This document shows positions 1 through 9,468 of a stretch of 64,000 nucleotides of DNA, one piece after another. The position numbers were made by a program, and so were the translations under genes. Under the pieces are notes generated by a model. That model saw only the letters and a list, made by a program, of their open reading frames with translations, was not told where the DNA came from and made no database searches. Source of the DNA: Bacillus_AD sp047238185 (GTDB lineage Bacteria > Bacillota > Bacilli > Bacillales > DSM-1321); NCBI RefSeq assembly GCF_047238185.1, contig NZ_JBDFMI010000001.1:2790001-2854000 (forward strand), written 5' to 3'. Numbering within the stretch: position 1 is the first letter of the stretch; every line of letters starts with the position of its first letter.

Positions 1-315
1 TACATTCATGCCAATCTATTGACCGTACAGACATTCCTGAAAGAGCATATTCCGGCTGCCAAATTGGTCATGCCTGAATCGACCTATCTTGCCTGGATTG
101 ACGTCAAAGCTCTCCCTTACTCAAGTGAAGAGCTGCAGGATGCCCTGGTCCACCATGGCAAAGTGGCTATTATGCCTGGTGAAACATACGGTCCTGAAGC
201 AAGAGGGTATATCCGGATGAATATCGGCTGTCCTCGCGATAAAGTGCTCGATGGTTTAGAGAGATTTAAACGCACCATAGAATTTTTGGAAACAAAAAAA
301 TCAACCTGCAACTGA
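1..315 (+). CDS. PatB/MalY-family PLP-dependent C-S lyase (aminotransferase fold), C-terminal fragment
   Basis: The reading frame is open from base 1, so this is only the last ~104 residues of a gene that begins outside the window. The visible part is the small C-terminal domain of a class I/II aminotransferase-fold enzyme. The run GETYGPEARGYIRMNIGCPR is characteristic of the PatB/MalY group (cystathionine beta-lyase-like), where the RxNxGCPR arginine binds the substrate carboxylate. The PLP lysine is not in view. In the family these enzymes release thiol, ammonia and pyruvate from S-substituted cysteines. A strong hairpin terminator follows directly. The family call is good, but the exact substrate cannot be read from this fragment. 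Confidence 0.8.
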   Translation, partial: YIHANLLTVQTFLKEHIPAAKLVMPESTYLAWIDVKALPYSSEELQDALVHHGKVAIMPGETYGPEARGYIRMNIGCPRDKVLDGLERFKRTIEFLETKKSTCN

Positions 316-323
316 TCAAAAAG

Positions 324-364
324 AAAAATGCCTCTCTTCTTTTGCTGAAGAGAGGCATTTTTCT
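324..364 (+). terminator. Intrinsic terminator after the PatB/MalY-like gene
   Basis: The stem AAATGCCTCTCTT / AAGAGAGGCATTT is followed by a T-rich run. It lies 8 bp after the stop codon and could also serve the minus-strand gene that ends at 397. Confidence 0.85.
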
Positions 365-396
365 TTTCCCTATATACCTCGTATTTTTCAATCTAT

Positions 397-597
397 TTAT
401 ACGATATCCACATATTCTTTAATGATGCTTAAGGCCTCATCAGTATCCTTTGATAAGTGAACCCGCTGCCTCATCTTTTCAGCAAGTTCCCTTCTATTTT
501 CTTTCTTGAGGGCAAGACTGGCTGAAGCCATTACCAGAAAGAAATGATCATCGACCGAGAGAAGATTCACTCTAGGTTTTTTCAATAGTTTGTACAC
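397..597 (-). CDS. Hypothetical 66-aa protein
   Basis: I do not recognise this protein. It is short, with a basic N-terminus (KLLKKPR), a hydrophobic centre (FFLVMASASLALKK) and a charged C-terminal half that could form amphipathic helices. It lies 14 bp downstream of the 107-aa gene on the same strand, so the two probably form a bicistronic unit. The start is uncertain: the GTG at 597 sits immediately after GAGGGG, which is too close. A TTG at 585 (62 aa) has better spacing from the same Shine-Dalgarno sequence. No signal peptide or cysteine motif is seen. Confidence 0.5.
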   Translation of the reverse strand: MYKLLKKPRVNLLSVDDHFFLVMASASLALKKENRRELAEKMRQRVHLSKDTDEALSIIKEYVDIV

Positions 598-611
598 CCC
601 TCATTCACCGG

Positions 612-935
612 TCATTTTACCCGGGATGTCGTTTCAATCAACTGCATGTATTTGTTCAGTATATGCTCGAGTGTTCTTTGATTAGCGATAATGACTTCTT
701 GATCGTGGACAAATTGTTCACTCAATACTTCTCCCCCGCTGGCTTTCACCTGAAAATCCACTTTTCCGTAATACTTAGAAAACACTAAACACCATTTATT
801 ATTATCAATGAGCAAAACCTCATCGACTTTAGGGTTTATCAATTGTTCGTGAATGATCCTTGAATGGCAAACCCCATCAATCGCTTCCACTAAAGAAAGA
901 TCGACCATTATTTCGTGAAATTGTCTAAAAGTCAT
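612..935 (-). CDS. Hypothetical 107-aa protein
   Basis: I do not recognise the family. The protein is soluble-looking, with alternating hydrophobic and charged strands (EVLLIDNNKWCLVFSKYYGK), suggesting a small alpha/beta fold. There is no transmembrane segment or signal peptide. The ATG at 935 is preceded by GGGAGGTG at good spacing, so the gene is very likely real. It is first in a probable two-gene unit with the 66-aa gene just downstream, and it is divergent from the chemotaxis receptor at 1247. Confidence 0.65.
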   Translation of the reverse strand: MTFRQFHEIMVDLSLVEAIDGVCHSRIIHEQLINPKVDEVLLIDNNKWCLVFSKYYGKVDFQVKASGGEVLSEQFVHDQEVIIANQRTLEHILNKYMQLIETTSRVK

Positions 936-1246
936 ATATCCACACCTCCCATATCTTTCATTATGTTAAAAACAATTGGAAATAGATGAAAATTTATTTG
1001 AACACATTATGAATTTTTGTCAAGGCTCCCTTGTGAACTTTATCGGAACTAAAACCACTTACTATTAAAATTATCAACACCTCATCATCTTTCTTTAAAC
1101 TATGTCATCAACTGATGACGATAAGACATAGAAAGAAAAATATACAAACTTTTTACTCAAGCATAATCGACTCAAAATTTGTAAAAACATGTCGATAAAT
1201 AGTCATAGGGATATTTATTTAAAATAGGGAAAAAGGGGAAATATTG
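936..1246. other. Divergent intergenic region, 311 bp
   Basis: This AT-rich spacer separates the divergent 107-aa gene and the chemotaxis receptor. It holds the SigD-like promoter at 1172-1198. I see no open frame with a ribosome binding site. Confidence 0.6.
1172..1198 (+). promoter_or_regulatory. SigD-type (motility sigma factor) promoter of the chemotaxis receptor
   Basis: TCAA at 1172-1175, a 15-bp spacer, then GTCGATAA at 1191-1198. The SigD consensus is TAAA-N15-GCCGATAA, so this matches 3/4 and 7/8 positions with exact spacing. It lies about 50 bp before the receptor's ATG. Chemotaxis receptor genes are normally in the SigD regulon. Confidence 0.65.
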
Positions 1247-2983
1247 ATGAAACGATTACGGTCTTTAAGGGCTAAAGTGCTAATACTTTGCATACTGATC
1301 TTGCTTGTCCCTTCCACTATCATAGGAAGAAGCGCCTATATGATCAGTAAACAAGGATTCGATGAATCAGGCAGACAACAATTGAAGGATAATACACAGA
1401 AGATTATCGGCATGATTACATTATTGAACAATCAAGTGAATAAAGGCTATCTTTCACTTGAGGACGCCCAGGAAGAATTACGGACGGCGTTGATGAGTGA
1501 AGCTGATTCATCCGGGCATCGAAATTATAATAGATTATATACAGTTGGAAAATCCGGGAATATTTTCGCTATGTCCGAAGATGGGACCGTTGTTATGAGC
1601 CCGGATTCCGAAGGTGCCAATTTAGTTGGTGCAATGACTGAAGATAAACAGGATATGGGCAAAACATTTTTGGAAAAAGGGGAAAAAGGCGGATTCGCGG
1701 AATATACATGGAAGGATCCACGGACGAAAAAAGTAGCAAAATCAATTGCATATATTGAAAAAGACCCTTATTGGGGATGGACAGTCGGATCTGATTCTGT
1801 CAAATCAGAATTCAATAAGAAAGCAACCTCCGTATCCAATTGGATAGCCATCATAACATTAATATCGATCATTATAGGCGGAGCCATATCCTACTGGTTC
1901 GCTGTACGTTTCACTAAACCGCTTCGGCAAATCAGCGGGGCTTTAAAGAAAGCTTCAAATGGGGATTTCAGCGAACAGGATATTTCTGTCCAAACAAAGG
2001 ATGAGGTAGGCGAATTGGCCAAAGATTTCAATACGATGAAGCAAAATATGCATGGCTTACTATCGACTGTAAAACAATCGACCTTTCTTGTCGCCTCTTC
2101 ATCCGAGCAATTGACGGCTTCATCTGAAGAAACAAAACGGGCATCGAAGGAAATCTCAGAAGCAATGCAGCTGGTCGCAACAGGGGCCGAAAGCAATAAC
2201 ACCAATATTGTAGAAAGTGCTACTTCCTTGGAAGAAGTGACGATTGCTATACAGAATTTGGCTGAGAATGCTTCGAGCATTACAACAGCCAGTGATTCAG
2301 TCATTGAACAGGCCAAAGAAGGCAATCATTTTGTGCGTAAATCGGCTGAGCAAGTCCGTTTCATACAAGACCAAGTGAACGATAGCAATAGCACACTGCA
2401 ATTGCTCATCTCACGATCGAAAGAAATCGGGGAAATCTCTACCGCTATCACATCCATTGCCGATCAGACCAATCTGTTGTCATTGAATGCTGCCATCGAA
2501 GCGGCGAGAGCAGGCGAACACGGACGCGGGTTTGCAGTTGTGGCGGATGAAGTACGCAAACTGGCTGAACAATCACAGAATTCTTCTCAAAAGATATCCG
2601 AAATAATCAATGATGTGCAAGTTCATATGGGAAAATCCACAGGATCCATGAACGCTGCTGTAACATCAGTCGAAGAAGGGCTGGATATTATAAATCAGAC
2701 GGAAGCCAAATTCGAAAAAATTGTCCAAGCAATGGGCGAAATGGGACGGCAAGTGACGGACGTAGCTGCCACTGTGGAACAAATGTCTGCCGGTGCCGAA
2801 GAAGTGTCTGCCGCCTTTACAAGCATGACGTCTGTAACCAAGGATACATCGACCCATTCTCAGCGGGTAGCGGCAGCCTCCCAAGAACAACAAGCGGCCA
2901 TGGAGGAAATCTCACGTTCGTCAACGGAGTTATCACAGTTATCAACCAATCTGCAAAAACAGGTGGATCTGTTCAAGATATAA
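1247..2983 (+). CDS. Methyl-accepting chemotaxis protein with extracytoplasmic Cache-type sensor
   Basis: A 578-residue membrane chemoreceptor. The order is: basic N-terminus, first membrane helix (~residues 10-30), extracellular sensor to ~195 resembling a single Cache domain (YTVGKSGNIFAMSEDGTVVM ... WGWTVGSD), second membrane helix (~198-220), HAMP linker (~220-272), then a long methyl-accepting coiled coil. The conserved hairpin tip is IADQTNLLSLNAAIEAARAG, where CheA and CheW dock. The ATG at 1247 is chosen over the TTG at 1244 because AAGGGG sits ~8 bp upstream. The ligand is unknown; Cache receptors often bind small organic acids or amino acids. It is monocistronic, with a SigD-like promoter. 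Confidence 0.92.
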   Translation: MKRLRSLRAKVLILCILILLVPSTIIGRSAYMISKQGFDESGRQQLKDNTQKIIGMITLLNNQVNKGYLSLEDAQEELRTALMSEADSSGHRNYNRLYTVGKSGNIFAMSEDGTVVMSPDSEGANLVGAMTEDKQDMGKTFLEKGEKGGFAEYTWKDPRTKKVAKSIAYIEKDPYWGWTVGSDSVKSEFNKKATSVSNWIAIITLISIIIGGAISYWFAVRFTKPLRQISGALKKASNGDFSEQDISVQTKDEVGELAKDFNTMKQNMHGLLSTVKQSTFLVASSSEQLTASSEETKRASKEISEAMQLVATGAESNNTNIVESATSLEEVTIAIQNLAENASSITTASDSVIEQAKEGNHFVRKSAEQVRFIQDQVNDSNSTLQLLISRSKEIGEISTAITSIADQTNLLSLNAAIEAARAGEHGRGFAVVADEVRKLAEQSQNSSQKISEIINDVQVHMGKSTGSMNAAVTSVEEGLDIINQTEAKFEKIVQAMGEMGRQVTDVAATVEQMSAGAEEVSAAFTSMTSVTKDTSTHSQRVAAASQEQQAAMEEISRSSTELSQLSTNLQKQVDLFKI

Positions 2984-3452
2984 AAATCATATACCCATCA
3001 GTTCGCTTCCTGTGACTTTGAAAATTAATAGTAATGTTAACTGTTTTTAATATTCTGTTCATATTTATGCGGTATAGTAAAAACTATCAAAAGTACCCTT
3101 CTACAATAGATGTTTTGGATCCAGCTTATTATGGCTGGATCTCTTTTTTTATTAAAATAACAATAACGGCTTGGTCATGCCCACAAGCTTTAAGAGAAGA
3201 ACTGGCCACTAAGCAAGAAGCAACACAGACCCCCTTCTTCATTTAAGGCTTCCATCCTAATTTTAATATGGACTCTTTACGGCAAACCAGCGGCATTGCG
3301 ATAGATATCGATTACGCACACCCTGCAACATAATAATGAGCTGACATTCATACCGGTCTACCTTCCTTAGTGACGGCTTTTTCTAAAGGCGAGGGGGAAC
3401 AACCAAGGCAAAGTCACCCTCCAATCGGTTCAATCGATATCCCCCTAACTCA
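2984..3452. other. Intergenic region between the chemoreceptor gene and arcR, 469 bp
   Basis: It contains the terminator at 3118-3152. The rest (3153-3452) shows no gene I can support: the open frame around 3034-3246 runs through the terminator and has no ribosome binding site. Confidence 0.5.
3118..3152 (+). terminator. Intrinsic terminator downstream of the chemoreceptor
   Basis: GATCCAGC / GCTGGATC stem with a 7-nt loop, followed by TCTTTTTTTATT. Confidence 0.8.
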
Positions 3453-4157
3453 TTAAACAATCTCTTCCACCTTCGTTAATGGAGCAAAATAATCCACATT
3501 TAAAATCTTGATTTTCCGATCATTTGTTAATTCAAGAACTTTCTTTTTTCGTAAGGTTTTGAAAACGCCGCTTGCTGTTTCTCTTGAAGTACCTGATATC
3601 TTGGCAATATCCGTTATAGTAATTGGGCAATCTATTAATATGGATCCCTTTTGCTTTTCGCCAAGTTGCATTGTTAAATAACCGATGGTGCTGACAACGC
3701 GCATTTGGGCGTTTTGCTGCAGAATATATTGGAGACGTTTTTCACGGATATCAATCATATCTTCCATATTCGTAATAATTTTAATCAGCATATTAAGATT
3801 TTTCTTCAATGAATCTATGAATAATCTCTGTGAAATATATATAATTGTCACATCTGTGACAGCTACTGCAGTATGCTGATAATATCCTTCCCGGAATAAA
3901 TTAACATAAGGAAAAAATGTTTTTTTCTTAACATAGCAATAAAAACTGTTCATTTCACATACATCTTCCCGTTGCAGCCTTACAAATCCATCCAAAACGT
4001 AATAAAATCGATCGCATGGATCTCCTTCCATGAATAAAATCTGCCCTTTTTTATAGGTTCTCTCATAGCAATTGGAAGCAAGCATCAATAATTGATCATA
4101 ATCAATTCCTTTAAAATATTCATCATTTTTTATTTTATCTACGATAAAAGAATTCAT
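3453..4157 (-). CDS. arcR: ArcR, Crp/Fnr-family regulator of the arginine deiminase pathway
   Basis: A 234-residue Crp/Fnr protein. An N-terminal cyclic-nucleotide-binding-type beta-barrel (~20-130, with GQILFMEGDPCDRFYYVLDG) precedes a dimer helix and a C-terminal winged HTH (~170-225; recognition helix SGTSRETASGVFKTLR). There is no cluster of N-terminal cysteines, so it is not an oxygen-sensing Fnr with an Fe-S cluster. It is the last gene behind arcA-argF-arcD-arcC, the arrangement known for ArcR in B. licheniformis, where it activates the arc operon anaerobically. The probable target is the Crp-type box at 9536-9551. A 369-bp gap and a terminator separate it from arcC, so it may also have its own promoter. 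Confidence 0.85.
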   Translation of the reverse strand: MNSFIVDKIKNDEYFKGIDYDQLLMLASNCYERTYKKGQILFMEGDPCDRFYYVLDGFVRLQREDVCEMNSFYCYVKKKTFFPYVNLFREGYYQHTAVAVTDVTIIYISQRLFIDSLKKNLNMLIKIITNMEDMIDIREKRLQYILQQNAQMRVVSTIGYLTMQLGEKQKGSILIDCPITITDIAKISGTSRETASGVFKTLRKKKVLELTNDRKIKILNVDYFAPLTKVEEIV

Positions 4158-4526
4158 ACGGCCACTCCCTTGTAAGATAACTCATTTCTTTGGCCAGAGC
4201 TATTTTCTGATTAGACGCAATGGCTTATACCCTTTTTGTTTCTCACCGGCATAAAAAACAAAAATTCCAACATGTAAGCGCATAATAAAGAAGGGGAAAA
4301 CTTATTCATAATGACCGGCTATTCCACTTCCACTATTAACTATAAAACAAAACTAGAGGCTTGTTATGTGAAATGTATACCTCAAAAGGGATATAAAGGG
4401 AATTCAGATTCTTTTTTTCATTCTATTGAATTCCACATTTGACAAGCATAAGAGGCGGATGTGTAGGAATATTGATGTGAATGTGAAAAAGCCGGGTTTG
4501 CATTTAGCTCCCCCGGCTTCTGAAGA
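4158..4526. other. Intergenic region between arcC and arcR, 369 bp
   Basis: It holds the arcC terminator (4485-4521) and presumably the arcR promoter. On the plus strand a TGTGA half-site occurs near 4366, but it has no matching TCACA half at the right distance. No further gene is supported. Confidence 0.5.
4485..4521 (-). terminator. Terminator after arcC
   Basis: Read on the minus strand, AAGCCGGGG / CCCGGCTT forms a stem with a loop of about 14 nt, followed by TTTTTC. It separates the four structural arc genes from arcR. Confidence 0.75.
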
Positions 4527-5468
4527 TTACATTTGAATAACAGTACCTGTTTTCCCTTCGATTGCTTCATCTGCGTATTCAAGGGAAGTGATGATTGTTT
4601 TGCGTCCTTTGCCTGATTTAGCAAAAGCAATTCCTGCCTCAACTTTAGGAAGCATGCTGCCTGGCGCGAATTGATTTTCAGAGATGTATTGTTCCATTTC
4701 AGCAACAGTTACGTTCTCTAGTTTTTTCTGATCCGGTTTACCGTAATTGACAAAGACATTCTCTACAGCTGTCAAAATGACCAAAACATCTGCATCTACA
4801 AGCTCTGCCAATTTTTCAGCTGCGAAATCTTTATCGATTACAGCTTCAGTTCCGTGCAGCTCAGTTCCATCGCTGACAACCGGGATTCCGCCGCCGCCTG
4901 CTGCAATCACAAGGTGGCCGCTGTTTACGATATCTGCAATTACTGGATATTCATAAATTGAAATTGGTTTTGGCGATGCAACAACACGGCGGTATCCGCG
5001 GTTAGCATCCTCCTTGAACACATACCCTGTTTCTTTCACAAGTTCATCAGCTTCTTCTTTCGAATAGAAGGGGCCGATTGGCTTTGTCGGATTTTGGAAT
5101 GAAGGATCATTTTTATCCACGACAACTTGTGTAATGACGCTTGCTACACTCTTTTCGATTTTCTTTTCAGCAAAAGCCGTTTCAAAGGCATTTTGCATCC
5201 AATAACCGATCATACCCTGGCTCATCGCACCACATGTATCAAGAGGCATCGCAGGTGTCTTTTCAGAGTCAGCTGCTTTTTGCTGAAGCAGGATGTTCCC
5301 AACTTGCGGTCCATTACCGTGAGTAATGACAACGTTCAACCCATTTTCAATAAGTGGAACCAATTTATTAGCTGTATCCGCAAGCGCTTTTTGTTGAGCT
5401 TCAGCAGTTGCATCTCCAGATTGTATAGCGTTTCCGCCAAGTGCGATTACTACTTTTTTCTGTTCCAT
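4527..5468 (-). CDS. arcC: Carbamate kinase (ArcC)
   Basis: 313 residues, the usual length. It catalyses the last step of the arginine deiminase pathway: carbamoyl phosphate + ADP gives ATP, ammonia and CO2, the only energy-yielding step. Amino-acid-kinase-fold motifs are visible: N-terminal VVIALGGNAI, THGNGPQVGN, and the glycine-rich VIAAGGGGIPV. GGAG precedes the ATG by ~10 bp and the gene starts 19 bp after the arcD stop codon, so it is translated from the same transcript. It is cytosolic. Confidence 0.95.
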   Translation of the reverse strand: MEQKKVVIALGGNAIQSGDATAEAQQKALADTANKLVPLIENGLNVVITHGNGPQVGNILLQQKAADSEKTPAMPLDTCGAMSQGMIGYWMQNAFETAFAEKKIEKSVASVITQVVVDKNDPSFQNPTKPIGPFYSKEEADELVKETGYVFKEDANRGYRRVVASPKPISIYEYPVIADIVNSGHLVIAAGGGGIPVVSDGTELHGTEAVIDKDFAAEKLAELVDADVLVILTAVENVFVNYGKPDQKKLENVTVAEMEQYISENQFAPGSMLPKVEAGIAFAKSGKGRKTIITSLEYADEAIEGKTGTVIQM

Positions 5469-5487
5469 TCATCTCTCACTCCATGTC

Positions 5488-6909
5488 TTAGATAGTAATG
5501 TGACCTGTAGCTAATTGATAAATCGCAAAGATGGCCAATATCACGAATGCGATTGCGATAACTAATTCGACAGTTGTAAAAATCTTCTTCGCTTTATTTT
5601 CTTTTCGTGCCATCCAGAATACAACAATACCTAGTGCATAGATGATCATTGTCAGCAGCAAGTAATCCATACCGGCAGCTATGACTAGCCATATTCCGTA
5701 AATGCTTGCGACAAAGCCAATGATGATGTTGCGCATTCTATCTGATTCTTTAGACTTAAGGCTATACTTCGCTTGGTATAGCGCAGAGAATACATATGGC
5801 ACCAAAATAGCAGATGACGCTAAAGAGAACGCAAATTCATATGCTTCTTCCGTAACAAGGAATGTTAATAGGAAAACTTGGATCAATCCATTTGTAAGCC
5901 ACATTGAGTTTGATGCCGCTTCATTTTTATTCAATTTACCGAACCATTTTGGGAACACCTTATCCTTCGCTGCAAGCATCGGAATTTCAGCCGCCAACAT
6001 AGTCCAGCCCAACCAAGCGCCAAGGACAGCTACGATGATGCCAGCATTGATGACAACAGCTCCCCATTTGCCGACAACATGCTCAAGAATGTAACCCATG
6101 GACGGATTATCCAAAGCAGCGATTTCTTCCTGGCTCATAACACCTAATGATAGAAGTGTCACCAAGATGTAAATCAAGATGGTTCCTAAAAGACCCATTA
6201 CAGTTGCTTTACCGATATCAGAACGGTTTTTTGCACGTGTAGAGAATACAACCGCTCCTTCAATACCGATGAACACCCATAATGTGACAAGCATCGTACT
6301 TTTTACCTGAGCTCCAACTCCGCTCCAAGAGAATGAATCAAGATTTCCCAAGAAACCTAATGAAAACTCTTTAATGTGGAACGCGAAGATCATGACTACG
6401 ATGAACAATAGCAGCGGAACCATTTTTGCGATTGTTACAACCGCATTGATAATAGTCGCTGAATGGACACCTTGCAGAACCAGCCAATGGACGCCCCATA
6501 GCAGGACACTCGCTCCGATAATAGAGGCAACATTTTGTCCGCCTTCGAATACCGGGAAGAAATAACCGATTGATGAAAATAGCAATGTTCCGTATGCAAC
6601 GTTCCCTAAGAACGCCGATACCCAGTAGCCCCAAGCGGAGTTGAACCCCATGAATTCACCAAAACCAGCGCGGGCATAACTGTAAACCCCACCTTCAAGG
6701 TCTGGCCGTTTCATTGTTAGGTTTTGGAAGCAAAGTCCCAAGGTAACCATACCGATTGCTGTAATGACCCAGCCGATGATAATGGCTAAACCGCCGGCGC
6801 CGGATGCCATATCCTTCGGAAGGTTAAATACCCCTCCGCCGATCATTGAGCCGATTACAAGCGCTGTAAGTGAAAACAGACCAACTTTCTTTTGTTCTGT
6901 ACCTTCCAT
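5488..6909 (-). CDS. arcD: Arginine:ornithine antiporter (ArcD)
   Basis: A 473-residue APC-superfamily transporter with about 12-13 hydrophobic helices. The first carries the substrate-binding signature GSMIGGGVFNLP. In this operon its role is electroneutral exchange of external arginine for internal ornithine, so the pathway needs no energy for uptake. The open frame extends upstream to a TTG at 6960, but the ATG at 6909 is the better start because AGAGGGTG lies 8 bp before it and the TTG has no ribosome binding site. The gap of ~140 bp to argF is the largest inside the operon, but no terminator is evident in it. Confidence 0.92.
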   Translation of the reverse strand: MEGTEQKKVGLFSLTALVIGSMIGGGVFNLPKDMASGAGGLAIIIGWVITAIGMVTLGLCFQNLTMKRPDLEGGVYSYARAGFGEFMGFNSAWGYWVSAFLGNVAYGTLLFSSIGYFFPVFEGGQNVASIIGASVLLWGVHWLVLQGVHSATIINAVVTIAKMVPLLLFIVVMIFAFHIKEFSLGFLGNLDSFSWSGVGAQVKSTMLVTLWVFIGIEGAVVFSTRAKNRSDIGKATVMGLLGTILIYILVTLLSLGVMSQEEIAALDNPSMGYILEHVVGKWGAVVINAGIIVAVLGAWLGWTMLAAEIPMLAAKDKVFPKWFGKLNKNEAASNSMWLTNGLIQVFLLTFLVTEEAYEFAFSLASSAILVPYVFSALYQAKYSLKSKESDRMRNIIIGFVASIYGIWLVIAAGMDYLLLTMIIYALGIVVFWMARKENKAKKIFTTVELVIAIAFVILAIFAIYQLATGHITI

Positions 6910-7050
6910 GTTTGTAACACCCTCTTTATTGTTTTCTGTAGAAAATAATAGCTTTTTCAATTACACAATATAAAAATGCTTTTATATGTAGGAACAAAGG
7001 GCGGTGGATGAAATCATCCGCCGCCGATTATTTCTATATCCTAATGAAGA

Positions 7051-8061
7051 TTATTTCATTTCTCCAAGAGTGGCTGCAATGACTGCTTTGATTGTGTGCA
7101 TACGGTTTTCAGCTTGATCGAATACTCGGGAGTACTCGCTGCGGAACACTTCATCCGTAACTTCCATTTCCGTTAAGCCCCATTTTTCAGCTACGTTTTT
7201 ACCGTAAGTAGTGTTTGTATCATGGAAAGCAGGCAGGCAGTGAAGGAATAATACATCTTCTTTGCCTGTTTTCTTGATCATGTCCATGTTCACTTGGTAA
7301 GGAGACAATGTTTTAACGCGCTCTTCGAATTTATCTTCTTCACCCATAGATACCCATACGTCTGTGTAAAGAACATCAGCGCCAGCAACTGCTTTATCGA
7401 TGTCATCTGTTACCATGACAGAACCGACACCGTGTTCCTTAACGATGCTTTCAGCCAAATCCACCACTGATTGCTCAGGGAATAGAGAGGAAGGAGCACA
7501 TACGCGAATATTCATGCCGGCTTTAGCTCCGGATACCAATAAAGAGTTCGCCATATTATTGCGTCCATCGCCAACGTACACGAATGTGATACCTTCAAGG
7601 CGGTTGAATTTTTCTTTAACTGTAAGGAAATCGGCAAGCATTTGTGTTGGATGCCATTGGTCAGTAAGACCATTCCAAACCGGCACACCGGAATACTTAG
7701 CTAGATCTTCAACAGCTTGTTGGGAGAAACCACGGAATTCAATTCCGTCGAACATACGGCCCAGAACTTTTGCTGTATCTTCGACCGATTCTTTCTTTCC
7801 AAGTTGAATGTCATCTTTACCCAAGAATTCAGGAGCTGCACCAAGATCATTGGCCGCTACTGTGAAGGCACAGCGTGTGCGAGTAGATGATTTTTCAAAT
7901 AACAAAGCAATGTTTTTGCCTTCGCAATAACGGTGTTGTTCGCCACGTTTCTTCATTGCTTTCAATTCTTCTGCAAGGTCGATCAAATATAAGAATTCAT
8001 CTTTTGTAAAATCCTTGATTGCTAGGAAGCTGCGGCCTTTAAATTCTTTTCTCAATTCCAT
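7051..8061 (-). CDS. argF: Ornithine carbamoyltransferase, catabolic (ArcB/ArgF)
   Basis: 336 residues. It splits citrulline with phosphate into ornithine and carbamoyl phosphate (the catabolic direction, inferred from context). The carbamoyl-phosphate-binding motif SSTRTR, the DQWHPTQMLAD segment and the HCLP ornithine loop are all present. The ATG at 8061 is chosen because GGAGGG lies 9 bp upstream; in-frame codons further upstream have no ribosome binding site. It follows arcA by about 127 bp in the same direction. By sequence alone the anabolic form cannot be excluded; the operon position favours the catabolic role. Confidence 0.93.
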   Translation of the reverse strand: MELRKEFKGRSFLAIKDFTKDEFLYLIDLAEELKAMKKRGEQHRYCEGKNIALLFEKSSTRTRCAFTVAANDLGAAPEFLGKDDIQLGKKESVEDTAKVLGRMFDGIEFRGFSQQAVEDLAKYSGVPVWNGLTDQWHPTQMLADFLTVKEKFNRLEGITFVYVGDGRNNMANSLLVSGAKAGMNIRVCAPSSLFPEQSVVDLAESIVKEHGVGSVMVTDDIDKAVAGADVLYTDVWVSMGEEDKFEERVKTLSPYQVNMDMIKKTGKEDVLFLHCLPAFHDTNTTYGKNVAEKWGLTEMEVTDEVFRSEYSRVFDQAENRMHTIKAVIAATLGEMK

Positions 8062-8188
8062 GATTAGATTCCCTCCAAATTGTATATAAGAAAAGCTAAG
8101 TCCACCCTGGGCTATGCGGCCCTCCATTCGGAGAATCCGCACAACTGAGGGTGTGAAGCTATATCATACGTTTTTCTCACTATTTAAA

Positions 8189-9421
8189 TCAGATATCTTT
8201 ACGCACAAGCGGCATGCTCATGCAACGTGGGCCCCCACGGCCACGGGACAATTCCGAAGAAATGACCTCAATTACTTTTAGGCCATGAGAACGCAATAAG
8301 TCGTTAGATACATTGTTACGGTCATATGTAACAACTGTTCCTGGCGCAATAGCCAACGTATTTGATCCATCATTCCATTGTTCACGGGCAGCAATGATTT
8401 CATCTCCGCCTCCGCAAGGAATCAAGTCAAGTTCTGATACATTCAATGTTTCTTTCAAGACGTTTTTAAGGTCACGTCGATGTGTGAACTTCAATTCGCC
8501 TTCTTCTTTTCCTTTTTCAATGATGTAAACATTCAATTCTCCATCTGAATTTTGGATACCAGGATGGATTGTGAATTGATCATAGTTAACCATTGTGAAT
8601 ACTGTATCCAAGTGCATGAATGCACGTGTTTCAGGAATTTCAATTGCCAGTACCCGTTCAATTTTTTCTTGGCGTGCAAATAAGCTAAGTGCCAATTTTT
8701 CGATTGAACGAGAGTCCGTACGTTGGGAAACTCCAACAGCAATCGCTTTTTCATTAAGAACCAATTCGTCCCCGCCTTCAATAGAGAATGAATTGCTTCT
8801 ATCCAGCCAAACTGGGATATCATGTCCAGCAAAACGTGGATGATGCTTAATGATATATTGCATGAATAGAGATTCTCTTCTGCGGGCAGGCTGGTTCATT
8901 TTATTGATCGTTAAACCGTTGCCGATTGTAGCTGCAGGGTCACGGGTGAAATATAGGTTTGGCATCGGATCCATATAAAATGGATATTGATTCTCCATCA
9001 TTTCATGAAGATGTTTGCGTTTTGTCTCAGGCACTTCGATTTTACGGATACCTGCCATGATTTTATCAACCAAATCCTGGTTATTGAACGTCAGCAAGTA
9101 TTCACGAAGAGTTCCTGCAGATCCGTTTGTTGTTTGCTTAGACTCTGCAAGGATATCATCTATAAAAGATTCACGAAGTCCTTCTTTTTCCAATGTCTCT
9201 GACATTAGTTTCTCTAAGTAAAGCACTTCGATATTTTGATCGCGAAGAGCTTGAGCAAAGTAATCATGCTCTTTTTGAACAATTGGCAGGTACGGAATAT
9301 CATCGAATAGTAGACGTGTAAGATATTCTGGTGTTAAATTTTCCAGTTCTTTTCCTGGTCTTTTTAATAGGACCGTTTGTAGCTCCCCAATTTCAGATGT
9401 AACATGAAGGGGTGTTGTCAT
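8189..9421 (-). CDS. arcA: Arginine deiminase (ArcA)
   Basis: 410 residues, the normal length. It hydrolyses arginine to citrulline and ammonia, the first step of the pathway. Guanidine-modifying-enzyme motifs are present: NLYFTRDP, EGGDE, the histidine motif MHLDTVF, and the C-terminal GRGGPRCMSMP containing the catalytic cysteine. AGGAGG is well placed before the ATG. It is the first gene of arcA-argF-arcD-arcC(-arcR). Upstream lie a Crp/Fnr-type palindrome (9536-9551) and a cre-like palindrome (9469-9481). The pathway provides ATP without oxygen and ammonia against acid stress. Confidence 0.96.
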   Translation of the reverse strand: MTTPLHVTSEIGELQTVLLKRPGKELENLTPEYLTRLLFDDIPYLPIVQKEHDYFAQALRDQNIEVLYLEKLMSETLEKEGLRESFIDDILAESKQTTNGSAGTLREYLLTFNNQDLVDKIMAGIRKIEVPETKRKHLHEMMENQYPFYMDPMPNLYFTRDPAATIGNGLTINKMNQPARRRESLFMQYIIKHHPRFAGHDIPVWLDRSNSFSIEGGDELVLNEKAIAVGVSQRTDSRSIEKLALSLFARQEKIERVLAIEIPETRAFMHLDTVFTMVNYDQFTIHPGIQNSDGELNVYIIEKGKEEGELKFTHRRDLKNVLKETLNVSELDLIPCGGGDEIIAAREQWNDGSNTLAIAPGTVVTYDRNNVSNDLLRSHGLKVIEVISSELSRGRGGPRCMSMPLVRKDI

Positions 9422-9468
9422 TGCGAAAACCTCCTCTAATGTCTGTGCTGCTTTGCTTTTGCTTACCT

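Noticed and set aside
3034..3246. Open frame after the chemoreceptor
   Set aside because: It runs through the terminator at 3118-3152 and has no ribosome binding site.
4364..4382. TGTGA sequence as a second ArcR site upstream of arcR
   Set aside because: Only one half-site is present; the opposite TCACA half is missing at the required distance.
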